Shown here: piece by piece, positions 41,060-51,435 of the stretch
How the letters are laid out: each line of letters opens with the position of its first letter
Position numbering within the stretch: position 1 is the first letter of the stretch
NCBI GenBank assembly: GCA_006386115.1
Contig: VFIW01000081.1
Coordinates: 62,001 to 126,000 of the forward strand
Source of the DNA: Globisporangium splendens
Lineage: Eukaryota; Oomycota; Peronosporomycetes; Pythiales; Pythiaceae
Direction: 5' to 3'
DNA: 64,000 nt
Position numbers and translations under genes: made by a program
Notes under the pieces: model-generated
Databases searched by the model: none
What the model saw: only the letters and a program-made list of their open reading frames with translations
What the model was told of the DNA's origin: nothing

Positions 41060-42406
41060 GATGGTGCGTGCTGCTGCGGCTTCTGCTGCTCGCCCATAGG
41101 GAGCGCCTTCTTCTGGTGTTCTTCTCTATGGCGTGGGGGCTCTTTGCGCTGTGCTGTTTGCTGTAGCAACGTGAACTGACTTGTGAATGGGTGTGACAAT
41201 GCGACAGGCTGACAAGAACAACAATGTTATGCGCGACATCAAGGTCGACAAGTTGGTGATCAACTGTTGCGTCGGTGAATCCGGCGATAAGTTGACCCGT
41301 GCCGCCCGTGTGTTGGAACAACTCACTGGCCAAAAGCCAGTGTACTCCAAGGGTAAGCTCTTTCTGCTCAAGAGCAACGAAAGCATGCCTTAACGGGCTT
41401 CTTACCCCGAGCCACAAAATCAACCCCATCACTCCAGATCGGAAAGCCAACCAGACTCGAGCGGCGGCCATTTCATCAAGGTGACCGAGCGCTTGGCGTT
41501 GTCTTCTTTCTCTTTCCTATTCAACAAGGGAATTGGGGGCAACCAACGCGTTCTAGTAGTCGAAATGCGCTTGCGGCTGGGTGGACGGCGGACGAGACGG
41601 AAGTAGAAGAGAGATACCGGTGTGCTTGAAGTTATACGACCTTTCTGGGTGCTGCTCTGCAGTTCATCCCCGATTGCGTGCGTGAAGTGAGTACTGCCGG
41701 AAGTGCGCGCCGTGTTCGCCCCATTAGGACGCGCGGCGCCGCTTCCTCAACGTTCCTCCCCATCGTGTAAAAAGAGGTAGAAGCGATGTACGCACCTGCT
41801 GGTGTGTGTGTCGTTCTTTCGGAAACCCTCGCCCATGATGATCTTCTCTGCTTTGCGTCCTCGTCGACAAGCTCTCGAGCTCGCGATACTGATGGTCGGT
41901 GGCTTGTGGAAAGGAGCAGCTCCGTAAAGTGCATGTTGTGTCGTAGCTGCTTGTCTTGCTCTGGTCTCCAGTGGACTGGTCGTGTCAGTGAACCCTTGGA
42001 CTCACATTTGTGTGTTGATCTTGTGATGTGAACAGCTCGTTACACCGTGCGTACCTTTGGTATCCGTCGTAACGAAAAGATCTCGTGCCACGTGACCGTG
42101 CGTGGTGAGCTCGCCACCGAAATCCTCGACCGTGGTCTCAAGGTCAAGGAATACGAACTCAAGAAGAAGAACTTCTCGGACACCGGCAACTTCGGCTTCG
42201 GTATCCAGGAGCACATCGATTTGGGTATCAAGTACGACCCATCGACCGGTATCTACGGTATGGACTTCTTCGTCGTGTTGACGCGTCCTGGTGCCCGTGT
42301 CTCTCGCCGCAAGATGCAGCAGTCGCGCGTCGGTGCCTCTCACCGTCTCCACAAGGAGGACGCCATCAACTGGTTCCAGACCAAGTTCGAGGGTATCGTC
42401 CTGTAA
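41060..42406 (+). CDS. RPL11: 60S ribosomal protein L11 (uL5), two introns
   Basis: 172 residues from three exons: 41060-41062, 41208-41352 and 42036-42406. The first exon contributes only the ATG; intron 1 (145 bp, GTGCGT...GACAG) starts at the next base, intron 2 is 683 bp (GTAAGC...GAACAG). The joined protein begins [19 protein letters not shown] and shows the uL5 blocks [48 protein letters not shown] and IYGMDF. uL5 belongs to the large subunit central protuberance with 5S rRNA and RPL5, whose gene is also in this window. An ATG at 41199, just inside the end of intron 1, would add MRQ- to the second exon if intron 1 were not used, but the consensus N-terminus and the initiator at 41032 favour the spliced form. 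Confidence 0.92.
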
Positions 42407-42500
42407 GCAAACCAGCACGATGTGCTTGATGCTTGAGAGAAGCAAGGGTTGATCTTTAACACACTTTGTAGGCTTTTGGAAAGAAAAAGACTTTTTAAAC

Positions 42501-42521
42501 ACACACACACACACACACACG
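42501..42521. repeat. (CA)n microsatellite
   Basis: Ten and a half CA units in the spacer between RPL11 and the dihydroorotase gene. Confidence 0.9.
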
Positions 42522-42671
42522 CGCACTCACCTTCATCTTGTGACTTGGGGTCCTGACTCAATAATGGCGACAACCGCACAGCCACACATCCTTCGAGTCT
42601 CTTTTTGCATGTGTAACGGATCTCTTGAGTGAAGGTCTCACTTAGCTCTTGGGTCATTGTCGAACGTGACG

Positions 42672-43844
42672 ATGTGGTTGGTTTCTGGCCTCAGAACTTT
42701 GCGCCATCGTCCTGTCGCGGCGGCGCATTTTCGCCCCCTCACACGCATTCCGCCACTCACAACTTCGACATCTTATTCGACAAGAATGGCTTCGTCTACT
42801 TCCACGGAGCTCAAGTGGAGCTCGCGCCCCGATGACCTGCACCACCACCTGCGCGACGGCGACGGCGCGCTCGCGCTCACGGTGCCGCACGTGTCGCGCC
42901 AGTTCGCACGCGCGATCGTGATGCCCAACCTCGTGCCGCCGGTGACCACGACGGAGCAGGCGCTCGCGTACCACGACCGCATCCTCAAGCACGTCCCGGC
43001 AGAGCGCGCCGCGAGCTTCCAGCCACTCATGACGCTCTACCTGACCGACGGCACGACCGCCGAGGAGATCAAGCGCGCGCACGCGTCGGGTAAGGTGTTT
43101 GCCGTCAAGTTATACCCTGCGGGTGCGACGACCAACTCGGACTCGGGCGTGACCAACATCGAGAAGGTGTACCCGGCGCTGCAGTCCATGAGCGAAGTGG
43201 GCATGCCGCTGCTCGTCCACGGCGAAGTGACGGACCCGAGCATCGACATCTTCGACCGCGAGGCCACGTTCATCGAGCGCGTGCTCAAGCCGCTGGTGGC
43301 CAAGATGCCGCAGCTCAAGATCGTCATGGAGCACATCACGACCGAGGAAGCCGCCAAGTTCGTGGCTCAGGCACCAGGGAACATCGCGGCGACCATCACG
43401 CCACAGCACCTGTTGTACAACCGCAACGTGATCTTCCAGGGCGGTCTTCGTCCACACAAATACTGTTTGCCCGTGCTCAAGCGCGAGAAGCACCGCCTCG
43501 CGCTGCTCGAAGCCGTGGCCAGCGGCAGCAAGAAGTTCTTCTTGGGCACTGACAGCGCACCGCACATCGCGTCCAAGAAAGAAAGCGCATGTGGCTGCGC
43601 GGGCATTTACTCGGGTCATGCGGCGCTCGAATTGTACGCCGAGGTGTTCGAATCCATCGGCAAACTGGAGCTGCTGCAGGGCTTCGCATGCGAACACGGC
43701 GCGGACTTCTACGGTCTCAAGCGCAATGATGGCGAGACGGTCTTGAAGCAGGAGGAATGGCAGGTGCCAGCGTCCTACCCTTTCGACAACAGCGAACTCG
43801 TGCCGCTGAAAGCGGGCGAGACTATGCGCTGGAAGCTGCTGTAG
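42672..43844 (+). CDS. PYRC: Dihydroorotase, class II (PyrC type), with N-terminal extension
   Basis: 390 residues from the ATG at 42672. It catalyses reversible cyclisation of carbamoyl aspartate to dihydroorotate, the third step of pyrimidine synthesis. The protein is strikingly like bacterial PyrC: [13 protein letters not shown] (metal ligands H57 and H59), [14 protein letters not shown] (the carboxylated lysine), LLVHGEV, EHITT and LGTDSAPH (metal-binding aspartate), and an HPLY-like [11 protein letters not shown] block. Residues 1-38 are rich in Arg, Ser, Thr and lack acidic residues ([14 protein letters not shown]...), like a mitochondrial presequence; a second in-frame ATG at 42786 would give a 352-residue protein without it. 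Which start is used is not shown by the sequence. It lies 265 bp downstream of RPL11. Confidence 0.93.
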   Translation: MWLVSGLRTLRHRPVAAAHFRPLTRIPPLTTSTSYSTRMASSTSTELKWSSRPDDLHHHLRDGDGALALTVPHVSRQFARAIVMPNLVPPVTTTEQALAYHDRILKHVPAERAASFQPLMTLYLTDGTTAEEIKRAHASGKVFAVKLYPAGATTNSDSGVTNIEKVYPALQSMSEVGMPLLVHGEVTDPSIDIFDREATFIERVLKPLVAKMPQLKIVMEHITTEEAAKFVAQAPGNIAATITPQHLLYNRNVIFQGGLRPHKYCLPVLKREKHRLALLEAVASGSKKFFLGTDSAPHIASKKESACGCAGIYSGHAALELYAEVFESIGKLELLQGFACEHGADFYGLKRNDGETVLKQEEWQVPASYPFDNSELVPLKAGETMRWKLL

Positions 43845-44068
43845 GCAAATTATGCACACACAAGAACCGAGTTGGATGATCATCATTGCACGAGCACACA
43901 CCTTTTTCTCTTTGTCTTTCTTGACGACATATAACTCTTTAACGTCTTCTTCTGTCTTCGGCACTCAAATAAATACGAACGGAACGTCACGTCCAACACA
44001 CTTTTCACAGCCGAGCAGAGTCTTTTACTCTTCTCTTGCGTCTGCTCTGCTCACGATTCCACATATAA

Positions 44069-46969
44069 TCACGACGACGAGGTCGTGAGATCCATGCTCG
44101 CTCTAGTCTCGCGCGTCTTCATCTCGAAAACGGACGTCAAGATACGATACGATGGTTTGCGTGGCTGCTGATCAGCAGCGTCAGTCTCATTACGCGCTCG
44201 GCATTTGCTTTTCTTCTTGCCCGTCGTCATGACGCTGCCGCGCACGATCAATGCCGTCAGGAAACTCAGAAAATCCGAGAAATCGCGACACACTTGGCTC
44301 ACGCGATAGCACATCTTGCCCACATTGTTCTCTGGCTGCAGTGGATCGCGGATCATTAAATAGCCTTCCTGAGGATGAGGCGAGGCAGGACTCATCAATG
44401 GCGAAAACGTAGCCGACAACGGGGCGCAAATGATTGATGGCGGCGGCGACCTCAACGTCGGTGGAGGAGACATCGCATGAGACGATACTAGCGGCGACAC
44501 AGCAGCAAACGACGATCGACCGGATCCAGGGGATGCGGCAGGAGTCTCCATTTCTGAAGAAGAGTCCAGCCCCAAGATCACGATGACATCGACATTCTGG
44601 CGAAAATCGTTCCCGTAATACTGCAAAAAGTCCATCAGGTATTTCCCCAGCAGGTAGGGCTTTGCGTCGTGCTCACCATCATCTTCGTCAACGAGCAGCG
44701 ACGGCAGATGCGGTCGGCGCGCTTTCCTTCTCACAACTGCAGCGCCATTGCTGCTATCCTGCTTGAGTTGCTGCCTCGTTATACTCTGTCGGATGATTTC
44801 TTGTGCGACCTTCTCTCCTTTTTCGCGCTGAGCTTCGTACCGTGGACTGAGTACGCGCTCTTGACTATGGTCTTGCAAGTTGCAGGACTCGTCTCGAACT
44901 GGCATGGAAGCTTCCTTGCGCTCACTCCCATGCCCCAATGGAGCTACAGTCGAGACAAGCGCTCCTTGCTCGAGAAGAATGAATATAATCATCAGCAACA
45001 GTCCGTAGGAAGACAATCCGCCGACGTAGGGATCATTGAGGCCACGTTTCGCGAGAAAATGCTTGAGCACGAACGCCAGCTCTCGCAACCCATAGAAATG
45101 GTCCGACAACCTCGAGATCAGCGCAGCACTTGCAATGCCATTGTGGAACAACCCAGTGGGGTCGTCAAACGTGATGTCAAACGGTATTCGCAACACTTGT
45201 TCGCTGCCGGTCTCAGTTCCCTCAGGGTGTGTGGTGTTCACAAGCACCACGACCTTGATCAATGGTATCGATGCGCGGGTGATCGCACTGATCTCAACGA
45301 ACTCCTTGGAGGTCTGCGCTGTCAAATGGGCTGCTAGAGCGCTGACGCATTGCTGACACGTCATCTTGTTCTCTTCGGTGACACCAAACACGACGAGATC
45401 TACATCGCTGTACCCGCCGTGCAACTGGGTGGCAAACGATCCGTACCCTTCAACTTGCACGTTCGGCCCCCACAGATCTTGAATCGCATATTTTACTTTA
45501 TCGATCGCCTGCGTGATCCACGGTCGGAGCTGCAGAGCCTCGTGCTCCTGCTGCTCGTAGAAATCCATAATCTCATCGTGCAACACCACCTGCATCATCG
45601 CGGTCTGCTCTTCATAGAGCCGCTGCAAGTGTCCAAACGAGAATCGATCGTCGCTGTTGGTTTGCTGCTGCTGCTCGCTCATTCTTCGCGCACGCTCTTC
45701 TTCCGTCGCTAACAGCACATTGCGCCTTCCTTCCAGCCGCTCTTCCCACTCCTTCTCACGCGAGATACCATTCACAGGACACGAGGCTAAATGCTCCGCC
45801 AGGTTCTCTCGTGAGCAAATCTCGTTGCACCCAAGTACGGCGTTCGGACACACGACATCGTACGTGTAAAAGTCCATGCCCACGGAATCTTCGCGCGCTT
45901 GGTCCAGTGTATCGGGCACTTGTCTGTACACACAGCTTTCTACATGAGACTCCAGGTCTTTCAGCATGCAGCTGTGCATGCAGCCAAACCAACTGTTCGG
46001 ACACACGACTTCGTAATCCTCAGCGAGGCGGGAGATCGTGCTCTGGAACCACTGCGTGTTCTTCATGTTGTCGAGAAACATCTCGCGCATCATCGCCTCC
46101 TGCTCGCGCTCGATCGCTGCGATCGCCCACTTGCGGCGCCTCTGGACCTCTTCTTCCTCTTCCTGCTGCAGCTGGCGGAGCACGTTCAGTCGTCGCGTGC
46201 GCTCTTTCTCAGCAGCTTCGATTACCCACTGCGTCCAGTACGAGCGATCGAACTGATGGTACTGATCGCCATAATCAAACGGCACCACCGTAGCCCCAGA
46301 TGACGCTGGAAGCGGCGGCGACTGCTGATACCGCAATAAACCAGGATGCAGATAACGCGGCGGGTAAGGCCGATGTTGCTGAGAATGCGACGAGTACGTA
46401 TCTCGAGACTGCACTGCTGCTGCTGATAATGCAAACCCCATGGCGCCAACTCGCTGGTCCGCATCATACGGGTTCCGCACATGGATGTTCGTCGGTGCAT
46501 ACCTCATGCGCTGCTGTTGCTGCGTTGCAGTCGTATCCATCGTATCCGCCACATTCTTGACCACCAACTCGGTCTGCAGCAGCGTCTCGAGCTCGTCCGG
46601 CATCGTCGGCATGCGCACCACAGGCGGCATCTCATGGCCGTGTTGCTTCCCTGTTGCCGACGCTACTGCTGCTGGTGATGCCTGAGCAGCAGGCGACATC
46701 GCATTATTCCTGCTGCTGCTATCACTCACTGGCGCATCCGCCTTCTTCTTTGGGCGGCGCTTGCGCGGACCCGAGTGCTTCTTCTTGCGCTCCCTGGTGT
46801 CGGCGTCGTCTGCGACGGGGTCGTCGCTGTTGCTCGCGGCGCTGGGGCAGGGACTGCTGCTGTTGTACATGGCGCTGCTGTTCTCGCTGCCTCTTGCGAC
46901 GTTAATAGGCGTCTTCTGCGGCGTGGAGGCGGACGCCGGACGCCATGGCGGCGCTGCGCACTCGGCCAT
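44069..46969 (-). CDS. TRAF-type zinc fingers fused to a non-canonical poly(A) polymerase-like nucleotidyltransferase
   Basis: 966 residues, ATG start. Residues 1-290 are low-complexity (Ser/Ala/Gln/Pro), with a basic KKHSGPRKRRPKKK cluster that may be a nuclear signal. Two TRAF-type zinc-finger-like units follow (about 320-395): VVCPN-x-x-x-GC...C...L-x-x-HVESC and VVCPN-x-x-LGC-x-x-x-C...L-x-x-HLASC. The nucleotidyltransferase domain starts near residue 485: GYGSFATQLHGGYSDVDLVVFG (GS and the DxD metal ligands) and RIPFDITFDD (third acidic residue), then HFLAKRGLNDPYVGGLSSYGLLLM. A 130-residue insertion separates this from a late DPLQPENNVGKMCYRVSQV block, the PAP-associated domain seen in TRF4/PAPD5 and Cid1 enzymes. 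Such enzymes add A or U tails to RNA. A TRAF-finger fusion is not something I know from this family. Confidence 0.82.
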   Translation of the reverse strand: MAECAAPPWRPASASTPQKTPINVARGSENSSAMYNSSSPCPSAASNSDDPVADDADTRERKKKHSGPRKRRPKKKADAPVSDSSSRNNAMSPAAQASPAAVASATGKQHGHEMPPVVRMPTMPDELETLLQTELVVKNVADTMDTTATQQQQRMRYAPTNIHVRNPYDADQRVGAMGFALSAAAVQSRDTYSSHSQQHRPYPPRYLHPGLLRYQQSPPLPASSGATVVPFDYGDQYHQFDRSYWTQWVIEAAEKERTRRLNVLRQLQQEEEEEVQRRRKWAIAAIEREQEAMMREMFLDNMKNTQWFQSTISRLAEDYEVVCPNSWFGCMHSCMLKDLESHVESCVYRQVPDTLDQAREDSVGMDFYTYDVVCPNAVLGCNEICSRENLAEHLASCPVNGISREKEWEERLEGRRNVLLATEEERARRMSEQQQQTNSDDRFSFGHLQRLYEEQTAMMQVVLHDEIMDFYEQQEHEALQLRPWITQAIDKVKYAIQDLWGPNVQVEGYGSFATQLHGGYSDVDLVVFGVTEENKMTCQQCVSALAAHLTAQTSKEFVEISAITRASIPLIKVVVLVNTTHPEGTETGSEQVLRIPFDITFDDPTGLFHNGIASAALISRLSDHFYGLRELAFVLKHFLAKRGLNDPYVGGLSSYGLLLMIIFILLEQGALVSTVAPLGHGSERKEASMPVRDESCNLQDHSQERVLSPRYEAQREKGEKVAQEIIRQSITRQQLKQDSSNGAAVVRRKARRPHLPSLLVDEDDGEHDAKPYLLGKYLMDFLQYYGNDFRQNVDVIVILGLDSSSEMETPAASPGSGRSSFAAVSPLVSSHAMSPPPTLRSPPPSIICAPLSATFSPLMSPASPHPQEGYLMIRDPLQPENNVGKMCYRVSQVCRDFSDFLSFLTALIVRGSVMTTGKKKSKCRARNETDAADQQPRKPSYRILTSVFEMKTRETRASMDLTTSSS

Positions 46970-47322
46970 TTCTGCGATTACTGCTTTCCGTCTCTTCAGT
47001 GCAGCGTTCGTTCAAAATATTGCGGCAGAAAATGCGGCATAGACAGAAAATAATAACGAAAGTGAGCATGAATAGTATGGCATTATTACGGTATTGGGAT
47101 GAAGCAAGGTGCCGTAAATGATGTGGCACACACTGAATTGGGGTTGTTGGTGAGTGAGACAGAACCTATTAAATAGCATATTATCTCTCTGGATGTGTTC
47201 GTCCTGAATGGGGTTAAATTGCTATGCAGTTATACAGGTTGCTCACACTGTGTCGTCCAGCGAAAGTGGACCGACCTTTCTTCGCAGCTCCTCGCGTTTG
47301 CTCGAATGGCTTCTTCTGTTTT
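46970..47322. other. Intergenic spacer between two minus-strand genes
   Basis: Holds the 3' end of the XPD transcription unit on the right and the promoter of the TRAF/poly(A)-polymerase gene on the left. An AT-rich stretch lies near 47030-47070. No other feature seen. Confidence 0.5.
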
Positions 47323-49704
47323 CTACTGCGCGACGGCGATCGGCGCTCCTCCATTCGCTGCACTGCTGCTGTTCCCATTGGCGTTTTCGTCTCCGTTCGT
47401 GATCGAGTGCTTGCCGAGCCACCTAGCGACACCCTCAGTGTCGAGCAGGATCGAGTTGACGTTCGTCGCGTCGTCCACGGGCTGCGCCATGAGCGAGAGA
47501 TACTTTTTCGCCATGAAGATCGCCATATCGACCGACAGGTTCAGGTGCGAGTCGACGAGAAACTGCGTGATCCACGGCGGCAGCTTCGTGCGCTTGTCGA
47601 GTCGGTTGTACCGCGAATCGGCAAAGATGATCAGCCCGTAGTCAGTCTTGCTACGCAGCACACGACCAGCGCATTGCGCGGCTTGACGCAACGCATCAAA
47701 CGTCAGGAAATCGCCCTCGCGGATCTGGTGCGTGTACCGCAAGTACTCGAGTCGCGCGCGCAGTTTGTTGGACAGCGTGTACTGGAACGGGATGCCGAAC
47801 AGGATCACGGCGCGTCCATAGTGGCGATCGAAATCGATACCTTCCGCGACTTTGCCTCGCGCAACGGAAAAGAAGATCGCACCGCGGCCGCAATCACACG
47901 CTTTCTTGTAATTGTCCAGCGCCAGCGTCGTCTCGACGATGTCCGTCGTCTCAATAAATAACAACTTGCTCTGCAACACGCGCTTCAGGACGCCGAGTGA
48001 GTCCCATTGCCCAATGATCTTTTCCATGTACAGATACGACGGGAAGAAGCAGACCATGCCGTCGGGGCACGACGCCGCCATCTCCAAAAGCAGCGTACCG
48101 TAGTTGCGCACGACCGACATGTCGTCGCGCAAGTCAAACTTTGTGCTCACAGGCATCTGGTCACTGCCGCGGGTGATCACCATGGGGCAAATGCACGACC
48201 GGTACACCGACATGGGCAACGATTCGCGGATTACAGGGTTAAAATTCAGCAGACGAGGATACAGATCGATGGGCGACAGCGTGCCCGACGTGATGATCAC
48301 GCTCGAGAACCGCTCAAACACCGGGCGAATCGCGAGCGACGCGTCCAGACACGCGAGCTGCAACACTGGATCGTGGACGCCCGACTGGCCATCGTACGGC
48401 TCGATGATAAGCATGAAGCCGTCGGCGTAAGTCGCGACCAGAGTCGCAAAGTCAGCCACGGCCGCGAGCGAATTGAACTCTTCCAGATTCGTGACCTCGA
48501 GCGTGCGCATAAGCGAGTTCAGGCGCGTGTAGCAGAACTTCATGGGCTTGGTCTCCATCGAGATCGCTTGGTGCAAGTGGTGCAAGAACGCCTGCGGCGT
48601 CTCGGACTCGACGTTCCGGACGCGGATGCGCGTACGCAGGTACTCGATCAGTCGACGCATGAACGCGATGAAATGCTCAGCGCGACGGATGTTTCCCGGG
48701 ATCGCTTCGTCCAGCACGTCGTCTGGGAGCACGGGGTTCGCCATCAGGATGTCGTTCGACGTGTCGATGTGCTGCTGCGTGTTCGGGTTTGTGTACGTCG
48801 GCGCCACGACCACGTCGCTCGAGCGCAGTCCCTCCACCAGACGTCGATACTCGGCGTCCAGACGAGCTTTGTCAGCTTGCTTCATGCGGTTCACCTGGGA
48901 GCTGATGGTCGTGAGGTTCCGCGACGCGCGATCCAGCGACCGTCGATCCAGTTCCACGCTCAGCGCTTCAATGCAGACGTTGTCGATGTTGTGCGCTTCG
49001 TCGAACACGACGATACTCTCCTTCTCGAACGACCGCGACACCATGGCGCTCACCTTCGGGTCGAGCATGTACTGGTAGTTGTACACGATCACGTCGGCGA
49101 AAGACACAACGTACCGCGTTAGGAAATATGGACACCATCCCTTCTGGGAGCCCAACTCCTTCAGATCGTCGACGTTGTAGATGCCCGCGGGCAACACGGT
49201 CTCGTCACTTTTGCGCGACTCGTAGTTCTCATAGAACGAGCACACCTCGACTTCGCCCGGGTGGGTCACGGCCCTCGCGCGCACCCACGACGCCGTCATC
49301 TTGCGGCATTGGCCATCGACGGCTTCACCGTCGGCGTGCGCCATCACACGCGGATGCACGCACATGTTGCGGCGCGAACTGAGACACACAGCCGTCAGGT
49401 CCGCGCGCTCACCGTAGTACTTCTTGCGGTACGCGACGAGGTTCTTGAGCTCCTCGACACATTTCGCCATCTCGGGCACCGTGCGCGTGCAGTAGATGAG
49501 CTTCCCCGCCGTCGGGTGCGCGAACTTGTACGCGAGCACGAGCGAGAGCAGCGACACGGTCTTGCCCGTACCCGTGGGCATCTCCAGCATGCAGTGGCCG
49601 TGCGCGTCCAGCGCGCGCTTGAGCTCGCGCATGTACTGCAGCTGCTCCGCGTACATGCGCTCGTACGGGAACAGCACCTCCAGGCCGTCGATCTCCACGC
49701 GCAT
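47323..49704 (-). CDS. ERCC2: XPD/ERCC2 DNA helicase, TFIIH subunit
   Basis: 793 residues from the ATG at 49704; the N-terminus MRVEIDGLEVLFPYERMY aligns with the known start of XPD. It is the 5'-3' helicase of TFIIH, acting in nucleotide excision repair and promoter opening in the nucleus. Motifs: Walker A MPTGTGKT with K48; four cysteines of the iron-sulphur domain (NMCVHP, GQCRKM, EVCSFYENY, GWCPYF); VVFDEAHNID (Walker B DEAH); an arch region; SGTLSPIDLYP; ARGKVAEGIDF (motif V) and QCAGRVLRSKTDYG (motif VI). Length agrees with the family (about 760-780 elsewhere); the C-terminal tail is Ala/Gly/Asn-rich and longer. Single exon. The BAP31-like gene starts 535 bp away on the other strand. 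Confidence 0.95.
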   Translation of the reverse strand: MRVEIDGLEVLFPYERMYAEQLQYMRELKRALDAHGHCMLEMPTGTGKTVSLLSLVLAYKFAHPTAGKLIYCTRTVPEMAKCVEELKNLVAYRKKYYGERADLTAVCLSSRRNMCVHPRVMAHADGEAVDGQCRKMTASWVRARAVTHPGEVEVCSFYENYESRKSDETVLPAGIYNVDDLKELGSQKGWCPYFLTRYVVSFADVIVYNYQYMLDPKVSAMVSRSFEKESIVVFDEAHNIDNVCIEALSVELDRRSLDRASRNLTTISSQVNRMKQADKARLDAEYRRLVEGLRSSDVVVAPTYTNPNTQQHIDTSNDILMANPVLPDDVLDEAIPGNIRRAEHFIAFMRRLIEYLRTRIRVRNVESETPQAFLHHLHQAISMETKPMKFCYTRLNSLMRTLEVTNLEEFNSLAAVADFATLVATYADGFMLIIEPYDGQSGVHDPVLQLACLDASLAIRPVFERFSSVIITSGTLSPIDLYPRLLNFNPVIRESLPMSVYRSCICPMVITRGSDQMPVSTKFDLRDDMSVVRNYGTLLLEMAASCPDGMVCFFPSYLYMEKIIGQWDSLGVLKRVLQSKLLFIETTDIVETTLALDNYKKACDCGRGAIFFSVARGKVAEGIDFDRHYGRAVILFGIPFQYTLSNKLRARLEYLRYTHQIREGDFLTFDALRQAAQCAGRVLRSKTDYGLIIFADSRYNRLDKRTKLPPWITQFLVDSHLNLSVDMAIFMAKKYLSLMAQPVDDATNVNSILLDTEGVARWLGKHSITNGDENANGNSSSAANGGAPIAVAQ

Positions 49705-50125
49705 CTTGATCGCGTTCGTAGCTCGTCCTTTTACTGATAGAGAATGTATGGGAAACAGCAAAGATGTGGTAGAACAAACAACACCATGGAACGAGAAAGG
49801 TTAAGTGCGCCGTTGTGTGTTGGGGAGTCTTAAGTGCGCGTTGAACATTCTCTCGGAAAAGTCCGCATGCGCCAACACAAAGTTCGTACTCTCCAAACGA
49901 CCGAACTTACTTGTGTTTATCTGGCACTGCATATAAATGCCTCTCTACGACACATCACTCCGTCTGCAGACTCTAATGGAAGTTTACTGCCTTAGTCTAC
50001 TGTATCTCTACTATACATACACCTCTACAATGCATGTAAACCTGTTTAATTTATATAAGAGGCAGTCGAAGCGTCTTCCACAAGCGACCATCATTCTCGG
50101 AGACTCTTAGTTAGCGTCGTTGTTC

Positions 50126-50132
50126 TCATTTC
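50126..50132 (+). promoter_or_regulatory. Oomycete-type initiator of the BAP31-like gene
   Basis: TCATTTC followed by TCC matches TCAYTYY; it lies 114 bp before the ATG, with a CT repeat between. Confidence 0.45.
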
Positions 50133-50205
50133 TCCCCAAGAGATCTATCTCATTTATCGATCTCGTCGCCGCCTTCTACGCCGTCCGCGTTCCACGTCCC
50201 AGCAC

Positions 50206-50225
50206 CTCTCTCTCTCTCTCTCTCT
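50206..50225. repeat. (CT)n run in the leader of the BAP31-like gene
   Basis: About ten CT units between initiator and start codon. Confidence 0.85.
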
Positions 50226-50239
50226 TACCTACCGTCAGC

Positions 50240-51255
50240 ATGCTGCTCAACTACGTTTTGTTCTGGATGATGGTGGTGGAGGCCGTGGTCTGCCTCGTGA
50301 TCAGCCTGCCATTCGGCCAGCGGATCTCGCAGAAGATCATCCAGTTGCTCGCGTCGCGGCTCGGCGGCAAGGACTCGAACGCGTCCATGGCCGTCACCAT
50401 CGTGCTCGCGCTCGTCTCCATCCTCTTCCTGTGTATGTACATGCTCGCTGTGATGTCGTGAAGGAGGCGTGTGTGCTCATTATCGTGTTGTTTACCTCGT
50501 TGTCATGATGTGCAGCGGATGTGAGCACGGTGTACAAGCACCACTCGCGGGACACGGTGCTCAGCGACGGCATGCGCATCCGATTGCTCGCGGCACAACG
50601 CGACATGTACATCTCGGGCTTCTGCCTCTTTCTCTTCCTGTACGTCTATGTGTAAATGTGCATATATGCTGCACGCGTCACCTGCATTTCTTCTTACCGT
50701 CCCTTTTTGCTTTTACGTAGGCTGCTTCGATTGGTGTACACGTCGATGGACAAGAACATTCGCTTGGAGAAGAGCCTCGGCGCCATGAAGAAACAGGCTG
50801 AAGGTGCGTCTGCGGGCTACAAGGGCTTGCTCGAGGAGAACGAGTCCATGAAGAAGCAGCTGGCCAAAGTGCACGCCTTGCTGGGAAGCACCAAGTCTGA
50901 TGACGACGATGACGTTGATGACGACAAGAAGAAAGCCAACGTGCTGGCGAAGCTGATCGAAGAGAACACGTGCCTGACGACGAAGCTCGAGACTGTCGAG
51001 CACGACCTCAAGCTCGCGGAGAACAAGGTCGAGATCGTGAAGAAGCAGGCTGAGGGCCAGAGCTCGGCGTTCATGAAGCTCATGGACGAGAAGACCGAGG
51101 CCGACAAGCACCTGCAGCTCACGAAAACCCAGCAGGAGACTATCGCGCAGCAACAAAAGGAGATCTCGGAGCTCAAGAACGAACGTGACGCGCTCAAGAG
51201 CCAAATCCAGGACTACGACTTCATGTTCGCCGAAGCCAAGAAGAAAGCCGAATAA
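50240..51255 (+). CDS. BAP31-like ER membrane protein, two introns
   Basis: 283 residues from exons 50240-50432, 50516-50639 and 50721-51255; introns are 83 and 81 bp with GT-AG ends. Splicing restores the BAP31/29 hallmark VYKHHSRDTVLSDGMRIRLLAAQRDMYISGFCLFLFLLLRLVY. Three membrane segments lie in residues 1-125: one at the N-terminus (MLLNYVLFWMMVVEAVVCLVI), one near 50-65 and one after the hallmark. The rest is a charged coiled coil (about 130-280) with an acidic DDDDDVDDDKKK stretch. The protein ends KKAE, a KKxx retrieval signal for the endoplasmic reticulum. The family works in ER export, retention and quality control of membrane proteins. Confidence 0.9.
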
Positions 51256-51435
51256 GCAACCGAAGTGAAAAGCACCAAAGCCGCGCACGCCGTGCATGGA
51301 CAGCTGAAAACACAGTTAACCGTTGCTCCAGCACGCGATGGCATGCACTCCATTCAACGAACCAAAAAGCAACAATTTAATAGCACATACTACGTGCAAG
51401 CCATTTACTTCATATGCTTCTACATAACTGGCCAT
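51256..51435. other. Convergent 3' spacer
   Basis: Separates the convergent 3' ends of the BAP31-like and coiled-coil genes; nothing else seen. Confidence 0.5.

Larger units (their letters stand above)
49705..50239. other. Divergent promoter region, XPD / BAP31-like
   Basis: No coding sequence. On the plus strand an oomycete-type initiator (TCATTTC at 50126-50132) and a (CT)n run at 50206-50225 in the leader belong to the BAP31-like gene. Confidence 0.5.

Noticed and set aside
41833..41892. C/D-box-like pair (ATGATGA ... CTGA) in RPL11 intron 2
   Set aside because: Ribosomal-protein introns often host snoRNAs, but the terminal stem and internal boxes are not convincing and the motifs are common by chance.
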